Below the pieces are notes generated by a model. The model ran no database searches and was not told the DNA's origin. It was given only the letters and a program-made list of their open reading frames with translations. Positions 27,568 to 36,389 of a stretch of DNA of 64,000 nt are shown in pieces. The stretch's first letter is position 1. Each line of letters opens with the position of its first letter. A program made the position numbers and the translations under genes. The stretch is from Bdellovibrio reynosensis (lineage in GTDB: Bacteria; Bdellovibrionota; Bdellovibrionia; Bdellovibrionales; Bdellovibrionaceae), in contig NZ_CP093442.1 in the NCBI RefSeq assembly GCF_022814725.1, forward strand, positions 2,418,001 through 2,482,000, read 5' to 3'.

Positions 27568-27596
27568 TAAATAGGGCTTTGCCTGGCTGTTGTCAA
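27568..27596 (-). promoter_or_regulatory. Promoter of tRNA-Asn
   Basis: Minus-strand TTGACA (27591-27596), a 17-base spacer and TATTTA (27568-27573). This is near-perfect sigma70 spacing just above the tRNA. Confidence 0.75.
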
Positions 27597-27611
27597 ACAG
27601 ATTTCAGAAGT

Positions 27612-28064
27612 CTAGGGCGCTTCAAATCTCTTCAAAACTTTTACCAGGCCCGGCGATGAAAAAGGCATCCCCTGAACCCGGAAAATTTCTTTTACCGCGT
27701 CTTTTTCTAAAATCTTTGTTTCACCAGATTCTGAAATAGCCTTAAGAAGCGGGCGATACTTAGGTTCATAATTTTGCTCTTGGCTAAAACTCCCCACCAT
27801 AAGTTCGCACGCGGCCGAAAGATCTTGGGCTGAAGAAAAAGTTTTTAAGACTTCTGAATTTTCAGAGAGAAGTTCAACCTTTACGGTTTTTTCCGGGCAC
27901 CAAGAAAGCAATCGATATTCCCCGCCAACCAATAAACCAATCATGCTATTAGGATCTGCAGCATGCTTTTGTGTTTGAGGAGATTGCAGCGCCTTGATCC
28001 CGTAAAGCACGGCAACAAAGGCAAAAACCAACATCGAGATTTTTAAGATTAAACCTGTTTTCAT
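27612..28064 (-). CDS. Membrane-anchored protein of unknown function
   Basis: A 150-residue protein with one N-terminal membrane helix (about residues 7-25) and an extracytoplasmic domain with two Cys (SWCPEKTVKVELL, AACELMVGSFS) that could form a disulfide. No known domain is recognised. A GCCGATAA element about 90 bases upstream on the same strand (28154-28161) could be part of a sigma28 promoter, but the -35 is imperfect. Confidence 0.6.
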   Translation of the reverse strand: MKTGLILKISMLVFAFVAVLYGIKALQSPQTQKHAADPNSMIGLLVGGEYRLLSWCPEKTVKVELLSENSEVLKTFSSAQDLSAACELMVGSFSQEQNYEPKYRPLLKAISESGETKILEKDAVKEIFRVQGMPFSSPGLVKVLKRFEAP

Positions 28065-28095
28065 TGCACAACTATAAGATCAAAGGGACCGAACA

Positions 28096-28215
28096 ATGTC
28101 CAGCGAAGTGCAGCACGATTTGTTTAGTTCTTCATCGTTAGAAATATTTAATACGTTATCGGCGATGCAAAACGGCGTTTCAAAACGAGCACCCAATGTT
28201 CTTATCAAATTCTGA
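28096..28215 (+). CDS. Candidate 39-residue small protein
   Basis: An ATG at 28096 with AAAGGGA eight bases upstream opens a 39-codon frame (MSSEVQHDLF, then a serine run, ending NVLIKF) to a TGA at 28215. It lies between divergent genes and overlaps a possible sigma28 element on the other strand. There is no conserved motif. It may be non-coding leader sequence. Confidence 0.25.
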   Translation: MSSEVQHDLFSSSSLEIFNTLSAMQNGVSKRAPNVLIKF

Positions 28216-28325
28216 TGAACCCAATTCTCAAAATGAGTCTAAATTTCCGGGCGTCTCATTCACATTCAAAATTTTTTTTACCGATTTCTTTTATTATGGG
28301 CCCCATTATGCCGAGAAGTAAGTAT

Positions 28326-30353
28326 ATGAAAAATCATATTTTATTAGCACTCAGTGTGACGGCTCTTCTTGGTTGTGATCGTTTAGCAATGGATGAAAAA
28401 ACCAAGGTGCAGATTCAATTACCTTCAATAACGCCTTCCTTATCAAAGGCCACTGATGTTTCAGTTGCATCGACTGGTGATGAAACTCGCCCAGTTCCGA
28501 CTGGATTCACAGGCGATCGTCCGATCAACTGTTTTATGATCGCGGCTGGTGGGCCTGAAGAGGCTCTGCAAAGAAACGTGTGCTATAGAAAAAATGATAC
28601 AACTTTTGCGCAAAGAAAAATTGGTATGTGGGTGGGTGGCGCGCCTGCTGGTTCAGCATTATCTTTTGATGTGCCATCCGGAAAAGACCGCGTGATTTAC
28701 GTCATTGGTTTTTACGCTGCCGCAGGTGCATGTAAAGACTTTAAAGTGAATTCATTCCCTGAACATGACGTGATGTCTTCACCTTATCTAGTAGGTGAAG
28801 TCGGCGCTTTAGAGTTAAAACCAGGCGAGACTAAGGATCTTCCAATTAAAGTTTCATTTAGCGAATCAAATCGTTTCGATACTTGCGATGGTCCTGACTT
28901 CCCAGATGATGGACATAGTGATGGTCCAACGGGCCCCGGCACTTCTGCTCCTACGCAATTGCATATTACAAAAGAGTGGTTCCCGTACAATTCATTCACG
29001 ACAGACTCTTGCCAATCTTTTGATCTAGCACTTAAAGATAGTTACGGTCGTCACTCGACCTTCCCTGTAGCCATCACAGTAGCACCTACCATTGAAATCA
29101 ATGGTTCAAGTCAGCCTATTTATAATAGTTGGGAAGAATGTCAGGCAAGCTCTAGCCCTCAATCTTCAATTACGATTCCAGCGTTCCAAGATCGCAAGCA
29201 AGTTGTTTTCAAAACTCCTTATGATCCAACAACCGCAGTTATAAGTGCAGCAGTTACTTCTGCTCCGAATGGTGTGACTGTATTTGGGGCGGGACACTTT
29301 CTAATCTATGATAAAAATGCAACTACTATGGATCTTGAAGGTCCTTGGAGTGTATTACCAGATAACTGCTATCCTTTTGATCTAGTTATTAAAAAAATGG
29401 ATAATGGATCTGTGTATAAGTATTCAGATGAAAATATTAATATAGGTTATGGTGTTAACAAAAAAATCTATTCTACTCTTGCGACATGTCAGTCAAATAC
29501 ATCCCCTATTACGTCCGTGCTAATGCCTAATTCTACGATTCGAAAAACTATTTACGTGAAAGTTAAGCCGATGTCAGATGACCAAGAGCCGATTCAGCTA
29601 CTCGCTGAAGGTGGTGCTTATGATGATGGTTATAAATATATTCATAAAGGACAAGGAACTAACATCGCGAAATATCTCGAGATTCGCGGAAACAATAAGA
29701 TGGGCAGCCTCAATTACTGCTCAAATATGGCACACGAAGTGTTAGTTGTTAACGAATTTCACACTCCAATCGTACTCCCAAGTGCGATGACGGTAAATTT
29801 AAGCACTAACAATAGCGGCATTAGTTATTACAACAATACAGGAGATTGCGGATACGGCACTGGTGCTATCTCTTCAGTAAGCATTCCGGCAGGCAATTAT
29901 AAGGGTGCATTCTTCTCTCGCTTTACAGCCTGGGGAACCCATAACATCATCGTTTCAGCGGCGGGCCTTACTTCGGTAAGTTACCCGGTGATCATAGATG
30001 GCCCTTCGATGATTGAACTTACTCCGATGCTGCCAGGGACATTAAGTAATAATCAGTGTGTGCCAGTGACACTTACAATGAAAAATGCTTCTGGCTCTGT
30101 GGCGCAAGGCATGGGCATGAGCGTGTATCCCAATGTAACCGGCATTCCGGGCCCTTCACTAGGCGGATTCTACAACGACCCGTCCTGCAGCAGTTACCCA
30201 CAAAGTTACCTTTACTGGCCAAGTTCAGGCCCAGCTACAATACAAGTTTACTTTAAAGTAGATAACCAAAGCGGTGGGCCTTTGAATGTAAATGTGCAGG
30301 TGAATTCAAGCGGAACAACGTCACCATCCATCCCAGTCACAGTTAATAACTAA
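28326..30353 (+). CDS. Lipoprotein with tandem Cys-containing Ig-like repeats
   Basis: About 675 residues. I start at 28326 so that the protein opens MKNHILLALSV with lipobox LLGC (Cys17); upstream in-frame Mets give a poor signal. After an N-terminal domain (about 20-200), four similar modules of about 110 residues follow, each starting near an NxC or DSC motif and a hydrophobic strand (SFDLALKDS, PFDLVIKKM, HEVLVVNEF, PVTLTMKNA) and containing a second Cys about 45 residues later. The plan suggests beta-sandwich repeats with one disulfide each, exposed on the cell surface or in the periplasm. Confidence 0.68.
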   Translation: MKNHILLALSVTALLGCDRLAMDEKTKVQIQLPSITPSLSKATDVSVASTGDETRPVPTGFTGDRPINCFMIAAGGPEEALQRNVCYRKNDTTFAQRKIGMWVGGAPAGSALSFDVPSGKDRVIYVIGFYAAAGACKDFKVNSFPEHDVMSSPYLVGEVGALELKPGETKDLPIKVSFSESNRFDTCDGPDFPDDGHSDGPTGPGTSAPTQLHITKEWFPYNSFTTDSCQSFDLALKDSYGRHSTFPVAITVAPTIEINGSSQPIYNSWEECQASSSPQSSITIPAFQDRKQVVFKTPYDPTTAVISAAVTSAPNGVTVFGAGHFLIYDKNATTMDLEGPWSVLPDNCYPFDLVIKKMDNGSVYKYSDENINIGYGVNKKIYSTLATCQSNTSPITSVLMPNSTIRKTIYVKVKPMSDDQEPIQLLAEGGAYDDGYKYIHKGQGTNIAKYLEIRGNNKMGSLNYCSNMAHEVLVVNEFHTPIVLPSAMTVNLSTNNSGISYYNNTGDCGYGTGAISSVSIPAGNYKGAFFSRFTAWGTHNIIVSAAGLTSVSYPVIIDGPSMIELTPMLPGTLSNNQCVPVTLTMKNASGSVAQGMGMSVYPNVTGIPGPSLGGFYNDPSCSSYPQSYLYWPSSGPATIQVYFKVDNQSGGPLNVNVQVNSSGTTSPSIPVTVNN

Positions 30354-30372
30354 AACTGACGACTGAAAAAAT

Positions 30373-30404
30373 AAAAAAAGCCACCATATTCAGTGGCTTT
30401 TTTT
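30373..30404. terminator. Bidirectional terminator between convergent genes
   Basis: GCCAC and GTGGC, with A-run and T-run on the two sides, form a stem that works on both strands. It separates the plus-strand lipoprotein from the minus-strand TPR-barrel gene, whose stop lies in the T-run. Confidence 0.8.
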
Positions 30405-32409
30405 ATTTGCTTAGAATGCTATGAGTATATGTGAAAAGAGCACTTAGCATCGCCTTGTTGTACTTATAAAGTTCAACTTCGGAATTTGCTATAGTGTATT
30501 GAGCTGTAGCGCCCATATTCCATTTTTTCGTAAGATCTTTATTTAAAGAATACGTGAAAGTCATTGTGCTATCGGTACGGGCCGTATCAGCCTCCCCGTA
30601 ACTTTGATTCGCATAATCCCCACGCAGAGTGCCTGTCGACTTCCAGAACGTTGGGTAACTATAGCTCACACCCAAACCCATTCGTTGATAGCGAAAATTC
30701 TTACCATTTGCTTGATTCATGATGTAGCTGATATCTGTTGAAATGGATTTTTCGCCTTTAAGGTCTAACAACTTTGTCGGCGTAATAGTTAATCCATATT
30801 TGTTACCGCTTTGATCATCATCGTCAGAAGATATATCTGCTAGCGATGTATCAATTGAATACTCAAGCTTTCCTGACAAATACAGGTCTCTTTTAACCGG
30901 TGCCGCCAATGTGGTCGTCACCCCGGTTGTTCGCAAGATCTCTGCGCGCGTGCCGCCGGTAGGGCTCATATAAATGGTTCTATAGGAAGGCAAGACATCA
31001 AGGTTGTAGGATCTGCTTTTACCGACGATCTCTAAGTGATACGGTAAGGTCAAAGCTAATTCTAAAGGGTCTGCTGTTTGCAAGGTGGCGTCCCCTTGAA
31101 AGCGCGTATTAGTACTATAGTAGTCAGATACCGCTAGCTGAGCTGCTAAATCTGAATTCAAGCCTTTATAGATATAACCCAATGCACTTGCACCGAAGTT
31201 GGCGCGGAAAGCTTGCACATCTGTTTGTCCATTATTTAAAGCGACATTCAGAATATTTTCGTCGTAAACAGGTCCGGCAAAAAAGGTGAATCTGAAACGT
31301 TCCTTTTTGCTTGCCAAGAAATTTTCCATGCGATCAATTTGATCTAGCATGTCTTCAGCAGCCTTATCCATTTGTGGATCTTTGGAATTATCTAAAACAT
31401 ATTCCATACTCTTGCGAGCTTCTGGGAATTTCTGCTGTTGATATTCAATAGTACCAGCGAAATAAGCAGCCGTTGGACTGAAGTTAGGATCATTTTCGTC
31501 ACGAACTTCAACGAGCGCCTTTAAAGCTTTATCATAGTCTTTAAGCTTTAACTGGTTCAAAGCGATGTAATAGTCTTTTTCAAGCAGCTTATCGGTATCA
31601 ACTTCCGCCATATTTAAAGTCACTAAGGACTTATTATAGTTTTCAGTCTTATATAAGCTAACCCCATAACGGTAAAAGTAAGATTCGTTTTCTGGATCTA
31701 ACTCAATAGCCTCTGAATAAAGCTTTTCTGCAGCTGCATAGTTTTGTTTTACATATTGGGCATCCGCCTTTTTAACTAAGGCCGCCGCTTCATCTTGTTT
31801 TCTTTTCTTTTCAGCTTGGCTAAGTTTTTGTTGTTGCTCTAAAAGCTCAGCTCTTTTTTTCGCTTGCTGTTCTTCTAAGCTGACTTGCACTTGCTCTTGA
31901 ACACGAACTTGTTCGCGAACTTGTTTTTGAATTTGCACCATTTTTTCTTGAGAAAAAACTTCGGCCTTTTTCTTATCTGCCGCTACTGGTGCCGCTTTAG
32001 CTGCAGCTTTTGCTTTAGCCTCAACGTCTCTGGTAATAAAGGCCGCCATTAAATCAGAGTTTTCAAAAAGGTTTACCCTTTGAATCGTGTCTGTGCCTGA
32101 AACGTAAGTGTAATAAGGATTTTTACCAACACCAAAGAACTCTAAAGTTCTTGCCGCTGTATCACCCTTAAAAAAGCTAATAACGAAAAAGCCGCTCCAA
32201 ATTTTTGGATTGGCTTTATTAGGATGAAGTGAAATTTGCGCTATTTTATTTGAATCGACATCGCGAACCCGAACCGTCTGCACATCACCCGTGGCGTTTG
32301 CATCATGCAAGTGAACGACAATTACTTGAGACTGGGCAATCTTTGTATCAATCGCAAAAGACGGCACGGCCAAAAGGAAACTCAGAAGAAAAATCAAAGC
32401 TGCTTTCAT
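30403..32409 (-). CDS. Secreted TPR and coiled-coil protein with C-terminal barrel-like domain
   Basis: A 668-residue protein with a signal peptide (cut after SFA), an N-terminal beta domain (about 20-120), a charged coiled coil rich in Gln, Glu and Lys (about 135-215), TPR units (about 215-340, including YVKQNYAAAEKLYSEAIEL) and a strand-rich C-terminus ending TYTHSILSK. It follows the FecR-domain gene after 28 bases in the same direction and is likely co-transcribed. It is probably an outer-membrane assembly. Function is unknown. Confidence 0.68.
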   Translation of the reverse strand: MKAALIFLLSFLLAVPSFAIDTKIAQSQVIVVHLHDANATGDVQTVRVRDVDSNKIAQISLHPNKANPKIWSGFFVISFFKGDTAARTLEFFGVGKNPYYTYVSGTDTIQRVNLFENSDLMAAFITRDVEAKAKAAAKAAPVAADKKKAEVFSQEKMVQIQKQVREQVRVQEQVQVSLEEQQAKKRAELLEQQQKLSQAEKKRKQDEAAALVKKADAQYVKQNYAAAEKLYSEAIELDPENESYFYRYGVSLYKTENYNKSLVTLNMAEVDTDKLLEKDYYIALNQLKLKDYDKALKALVEVRDENDPNFSPTAAYFAGTIEYQQQKFPEARKSMEYVLDNSKDPQMDKAAEDMLDQIDRMENFLASKKERFRFTFFAGPVYDENILNVALNNGQTDVQAFRANFGASALGYIYKGLNSDLAAQLAVSDYYSTNTRFQGDATLQTADPLELALTLPYHLEIVGKSRSYNLDVLPSYRTIYMSPTGGTRAEILRTTGVTTTLAAPVKRDLYLSGKLEYSIDTSLADISSDDDDQSGNKYGLTITPTKLLDLKGEKSISTDISYIMNQANGKNFRYQRMGLGVSYSYPTFWKSTGTLRGDYANQSYGEADTARTDSTMTFTYSLNKDLTKKWNMGATAQYTIANSEVELYKYNKAMLSALFTYTHSILSK

Positions 32410-32437
32410 AAATTGTCGCTCTATCTAGTTTAAAATT

Positions 32438-33481
32438 TTAATTACCAATTTGCGGTCTTACGATCACACGAGTTTTACCCATTGTATCTCGAATGATATC
32501 TTTCACCGGTGAAGTTGCGTCAGCCGTTGGCGCGCGAGGCATCGTCGTCGTCGGAGCCGCTACAGGCTGCTGACGTACGTCGTTGATCTCTTTTGCCATA
32601 CCGATATCCATATCTTTTTTATCAATCATCGGAGGAGCTGCTTCTTTCACTGGAGGCGGAGCCTCGCCCTGAGCTGTTTTATTTCCACCAGCATCACCGG
32701 CAGGAGCTGAACCTTCACTTGCAGGGTCGCGTTTGCCGTTTTCTTTACCTTCAGGAGATTTGTTATCAGCAGATTTGTTATCACCTGCTGGAGCTGCTTC
32801 GTTAGAAGCTTTTTCGCTGCCTTCTTTGTTTTGGCTCGTAGAAGCACTTTCTACGTCCATTTTTTTAACTTCTTCTTTAGGAAGAGGTTTCGGAGCTTCA
32901 GGAGCTGCATTCGCAGTCGCAGTCGTCATTTCACCTTTTTTAACCATGACTGGAGCGCCAACAACTTGGCCTGCTTTATTAACTGACGCTACTGAAACAG
33001 CGCCTTTAAAAGTTACCACCGAAGTCATTTGCGTGGACGGATCAAATCCCGCAAGGAACTGGGTACCACGAACTCCTGCGACTGCAGTTGGTGTCTTAAT
33101 TAAGAACTTACTTTTTTCGCCATCATAGTTTTGTTGAACGTTGTTACGAACCTTACCTTGCAGCAGATTCAACTGAACGTCTTTTTTGCCTGTGGCAGAA
33201 TCGTTTTGATATTTTGCGATTTGAATTTTGGTGTCAGGATTGACGTTGATAACGTTACGGTCCGCCATCACGATTTTCGCTCTGGAATCGGCTGCAGTAA
33301 TAACTGTATCACCCTCAAAAACTTTCACTCCGACCTTGGCGTCAGTTGTACCTGTTTTTGCGCTTTGAACCTTCACGCTCCCTTTAGTTACCATGAAGAC
33401 GCCGTACATATCGTCGGCAAAAGCAGTTACTTGGAAACTAAGCACCCCAAAGACACACCATGACAAAATCTGATTTTTCAT
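32438..33481 (-). CDS. Secreted FecR-domain protein
   Basis: A 347-residue protein with a signal peptide (cut after about AFA), then a FecR-type domain (about residues 28-185) containing VKVFEGDTVITAADSRAKI, NVNPDTKIQIAKY and TPTAVAGVRGTQFLAGF, the usual FecR signatures. The last 150 residues are disordered and rich in Lys, Glu, Asn and Pro. It lacks the N-terminal membrane anchor of sigma-factor regulators, so it is a secreted variant. The gene directly upstream of the TPR-barrel protein suggests a surface complex. Confidence 0.78.
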   Translation of the reverse strand: MKNQILSWCVFGVLSFQVTAFADDMYGVFMVTKGSVKVQSAKTGTTDAKVGVKVFEGDTVITAADSRAKIVMADRNVINVNPDTKIQIAKYQNDSATGKKDVQLNLLQGKVRNNVQQNYDGEKSKFLIKTPTAVAGVRGTQFLAGFDPSTQMTSVVTFKGAVSVASVNKAGQVVGAPVMVKKGEMTTATANAAPEAPKPLPKEEVKKMDVESASTSQNKEGSEKASNEAAPAGDNKSADNKSPEGKENGKRDPASEGSAPAGDAGGNKTAQGEAPPPVKEAAPPMIDKKDMDIGMAKEINDVRQQPVAAPTTTMPRAPTADATSPVKDIIRDTMGKTRVIVRPQIGN

Positions 33482-33693
33482 TTTTGATCCTCAGTCCTTA
33501 GTTTACGCGAGATGCATTCGGCTTAGAACTGATCCGTTTAGGGTGACTTATTTTTAGACCCAAGTCCGTAATAACCTTAAACAATTACTGATTGATAAGT
33601 TAAATGTACCAGGATGAAGCGGGTAAAAAAATAAAGCTTTGAACGGTGGTTTCTTCAGTTTTTCGTGATTTCAGGGATTTTTGGGGGAGAAAA

Positions 33694-33770
33694 TGGTGCA
33701 CTCGAGAGGATTCGAACCTCTGACCACATGATTCGTAGTCATGTACTCTATCCAGCTGAGCTACGAGTGC
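33694..33770 (-). tRNA. tRNA-Arg (ACG)
   Basis: A complete cloverleaf with CCA encoded. Acceptor GCACTCG pairs with CGAGTGC; the anticodon stem CATGA/TCATG encloses CTACGAA, giving ACG, read as ICG. The T-loop GTTCGAATC is present. A promoter lies just above it. Confidence 0.96.
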
Positions 33771-33787
33771 ACTGTGAAAGAGACGTA

Positions 33788-33816
33788 TTGATAGACTGCG
33801 GCCAGGGAAAAATCAA
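33788..33816 (-). promoter_or_regulatory. Promoter of tRNA-Arg
   Basis: Minus-strand TTGATT (33811-33816), 17 bases, TATCAA (33788-33793). Confidence 0.6.
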
Positions 33817-33914
33817 GCATTCTTGATAAAATTACAATAAGAATTAGCTCAAAACCTTGATTAACGGGTCCCGCTATGGCAGGTTGAATCTTCAGTCGAG
33901 TTTAAACCGACCGC

Positions 33915-34007
33915 GGGAAGGTGGGTGAGTGGCTGAAACCAAGCGTTTGCTAAACGCTCGTACACTCAAAAGGTGTACCGCGGGTTCAAATCCCGCCCTT
34001 TCCGCCA
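33915..34007 (+). tRNA. tRNA-Ser (GCT)
   Basis: A 93-base class II tRNA with a long variable arm and encoded CCA. The anticodon stem AGCGT/ACGCT encloses TTGCTAA, giving anticodon GCT for AGC/AGT serine codons. The acceptor arm pairs GGGAAGG with CCTTTCC using one G-U pair. Confidence 0.95.
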
Positions 34008-34140
34008 TTTTCCTCTGTCGAACTTCTAATCAATCGAAACTTCTTTTCCAAAGACAGCCCATTCTGCGGCTGTAATTCTAATTTTTTAAGACCCCTATGC
34101 TAATTTGCTCCAACAAAACGAAATTATGTTGGAGCAAGCG

Positions 34141-35295
34141 ATGAAGAGCTTATTACTTTTCTTAAGTACGATTTTAATTTCGGCAAACGTTTATGCCGAT
34201 AATTATTCTTGGGGTTTTGAAAAACCAAAAAAAAATACTACGACAAATGGTTGCACTATTTATAACCCGTTTATCGAAGTCGGCGGTGACGATGAGCAGT
34301 CTCCGCAATGGTCCGGAGAATGCAAAAATGGTTTAGTGAGTGGCTGGGGATACATCAGACCTTCAAGATATCTCAGTAAAATGTTCGCAGAATTCAAAGA
34401 GGGTCGTCTGGTTAGTGATGTATTTCTTTACATCTTTGATGAGGACTCCACTTTTTTTGCATATAAGAGCAAAGGAGTATTCAAAAGAGGATTTACAGCA
34501 GCTATCGGTGATTGCAAGGCAAATCCTACCCACGGTCAATCGTGTGCCCGAATCATGGCTGCCCTAAAGAAAACAAATCCTTATCCAGAAGTAAAAACGA
34601 AAGAAGGATGTACGGTCATTGATTCTACACGAATTCTTAAGCGCCATAAAAATCCATCATGGACAGGAAAATGTATTAACGGTCTTGGCAGTGGCCTGGG
34701 CTGGCTGACGTTCGAAGACACAGTCAATGATACAACAAAATACTACAAGCTTTTACTGGAGCTAAAAGAAGGAAAACTTTCTAACAAATATTTCCACCTT
34801 AACAATACTGGGTATGGCGGATTGGAGAAAAGCACCATGAAAATAAATGAGGGGTACGGCTTACACTCGTATGCTTCATGCGATAAAAATCCGGAGTGTT
34901 TAAGAATTGAAAACGCAGAAAAATACGGCATTCCCGGCCAACAAAAACCGCCATTAGTTCCAAGTTCTTCAAGATATGATTCAGGTTCCAACGGTAATGT
35001 TTCAGGCTCGCGTGCAAATACATTCGAGGCGCCTCGCTCATACCTAAAAGGATATGAGGGACCTCTTACTGCTTGTACCGATCAAGCTATTGATGCTGCG
35101 GTTGAGCAGATTCGTCCGCGTTTAAATTTTAATACGCAAGGTATTTGCGACAGTGCCAAGGAAAACGCGAAACTTATGTATTTTATGACTACACTTATAC
35201 AGAAAAGCTGTCCGTACGACCAAGATAAGATTTCTGCCTACGATGAATCTTTTAGGCAATCTTTGGAACTAGAAGAGGGGTCTTGTGTTTACTAA
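34141..35295 (+). CDS. Secreted protein with duplicated MORN-like module
   Basis: About 384 residues with signal peptide MKSLLLFLST to VYA. Two internal modules repeat the pattern W-S/T-G-x-C-x-N-G-L-x-S-G-x-G (WSGECKNGLVSGWG and WTGKCINGLGSGLG), each introduced by GCT(I/V). This resembles MORN-like repeats with a disulfide-forming Cys pair. A third Cys-rich domain at the C-terminus ends with ELEEGSCVY. I start at 34141, seven bases after GGAG; upstream in-frame TTG is unlikely. It stands alone, closed by a terminator. Confidence 0.7.
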   Translation: MKSLLLFLSTILISANVYADNYSWGFEKPKKNTTTNGCTIYNPFIEVGGDDEQSPQWSGECKNGLVSGWGYIRPSRYLSKMFAEFKEGRLVSDVFLYIFDEDSTFFAYKSKGVFKRGFTAAIGDCKANPTHGQSCARIMAALKKTNPYPEVKTKEGCTVIDSTRILKRHKNPSWTGKCINGLGSGLGWLTFEDTVNDTTKYYKLLLELKEGKLSNKYFHLNNTGYGGLEKSTMKINEGYGLHSYASCDKNPECLRIENAEKYGIPGQQKPPLVPSSSRYDSGSNGNVSGSRANTFEAPRSYLKGYEGPLTACTDQAIDAAVEQIRPRLNFNTQGICDSAKENAKLMYFMTTLIQKSCPYDQDKISAYDESFRQSLELEEGSCVY

Positions 35296-35327
35296 AAAAA
35301 GGGCGATTAAGTCGCCCTTTTTTTATT
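35294..35327. terminator. Bidirectional terminator
   Basis: GGGCGA and TCGCCC separated by five bases, flanked by A-run and T-run. It lies between the convergent MORN-like gene and queF. Confidence 0.8.
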
Positions 35328-35351
35328 TTAAAATTTGATCGAAAAAACAAA

Positions 35352-35864
35352 CTAATAAAGCTTAGAAAGCTCCATCGAGTATTTGCCTGGGGCATATTCT
35401 GCCAGGCGCTTTTTATAAAGATCTTGGAAGAACTTATCTTTCGCACTGTAGTTTGCGTAAGGGTAAATAGCAATACCTCCACGCGGAGTAAATTCACCGA
35501 TCACTTCAATGTATTTTGGTTTCATCAACTTCACTAAGTCATCGCAGATCGTTTGCACGCAGTCTTCGTGGAAATCACCGTGGTTACGGAAGCTGAAAAG
35601 GTAAAGTTTTAAAGATTTTGATTCGACCATTTTTTTATCAGCGATGTAGTTGATAAAAATTTTTGCGAAGTCAGGCTGGCGGGTCTTTGGGCAAAGCGAA
35701 GTAAATTCAGTACAAACAAAAGTTGTCCAAGCGACCTTGCCTGGATTTTTGTTATCGAAAGCTTCTAATACTTCTGGGGCGTAAGTCTCAGGGTAATGGG
35801 TTTGGTTTTCACCCAAGGCGAAGGTTTCTAGTTCTTTTGCGTCTCTGCCGGATTTCTTTTTCAT
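35352..35864 (-). CDS. queF: NADPH-dependent 7-cyano-7-deazaguanine reductase
   Basis: Reduces preQ0 to preQ1 in queuosine synthesis for tRNA wobble modification. The 170-residue unimodular QueF has the catalytic Cys58 in FTSLCPKT, the QPDFA and [22 protein letters not shown] signatures and the ending [13 protein letters not shown]. This is the short, unimodular form. It lies 40 bases after the small secreted protein gene and may be transcribed with that operon, but the functions are unrelated. Confidence 0.95.
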   Translation of the reverse strand: MKKKSGRDAKELETFALGENQTHYPETYAPEVLEAFDNKNPGKVAWTTFVCTEFTSLCPKTRQPDFAKIFINYIADKKMVESKSLKLYLFSFRNHGDFHEDCVQTICDDLVKLMKPKYIEVIGEFTPRGGIAIYPYANYSAKDKFFQDLYKKRLAEYAPGKYSMELSKLY

Positions 35865-35903
35865 AGGGCCTTTTTAAAGCAAGGCCCTTAAATTTTCAAT
35901 GGT

Positions 35904-36389
35904 CTACTTATTCTTGCCCTTTTTCTTAGGCGCAGGGGCGGATTGCTCCCCAGTACAGGGCATTTCTTTCACTAGTTTCATTCTAGAATCTAGATCGGGA
36001 TGCAAGGGATCAGCGACTCGCTGTTTTATATCATCCCTCATAAAACGCGCCGTAGATGGCTTGTCTGGAGCTGTCAGCGCCTTTATTTCCTTTTCAGATA
36101 ATAGCGAACTGACTTTGCCTTGATACTCTTTAACCGGTGATAGAATTTTGCCTTTAACAGTGACCGAATTATCTATGAAGACTTCAGCAAGTTCTTCTAA
36201 GTCAGGAGCTAACGTAAACGTGGTTTCGCTCATTGAACCCGGATAAAGCTTCAGTACATTTTTTCCGTCGACTTTTTTAATCACGCCATCAATTTCGTAT
36301 CTGCCGCACTTAAATTTTTCTGCATAACTTTGGCAAGTGGCTAGCAATATCCACACTGCCAACAACGTTTTCCACATTTTCATTTTCAT
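35904..36389 (-). CDS. Small secreted protein in the caspase-like operon
   Basis: About 161 residues. I choose the ATG at 36389 because it overlaps the upstream stop as ATGA, and AGGAA lies nine bases before. It has a signal peptide (MWKTLLAVW to SYA) and a periplasmic domain with Cys near KFKCGRYEIDGVIKKV and MPCTGEQ, ending in a Pro/Lys-rich tail. No family is recognised. Coupling to the clan CD-like gene suggests it is secreted with it, perhaps as inhibitor or chaperone; this is speculation. Confidence 0.6.
   Translation of the reverse strand: MKMKMWKTLLAVWILLATCQSYAEKFKCGRYEIDGVIKKVDGKNVLKLYPGSMSETTFTLAPDLEELAEVFIDNSVTVKGKILSPVKEYQGKVSSLLSEKEIKALTAPDKPSTARFMRDDIKQRVADPLHPDLDSRMKLVKEMPCTGEQSAPAPKKKGKNK

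Noticed and set aside
33515-33540. Sigma28-like TAAA...GCCGAATG upstream of the FecR gene
   Set aside because: Spacing is 14 and the -10 deviates in three positions; not strong enough to list as a promoter.
27476-34007. Genomic island attachment at tRNA-Asn, tRNA-Arg or tRNA-Ser
   Set aside because: No integrase, transposase, or direct repeat of a tRNA 3' end is visible, and gene content looks native.
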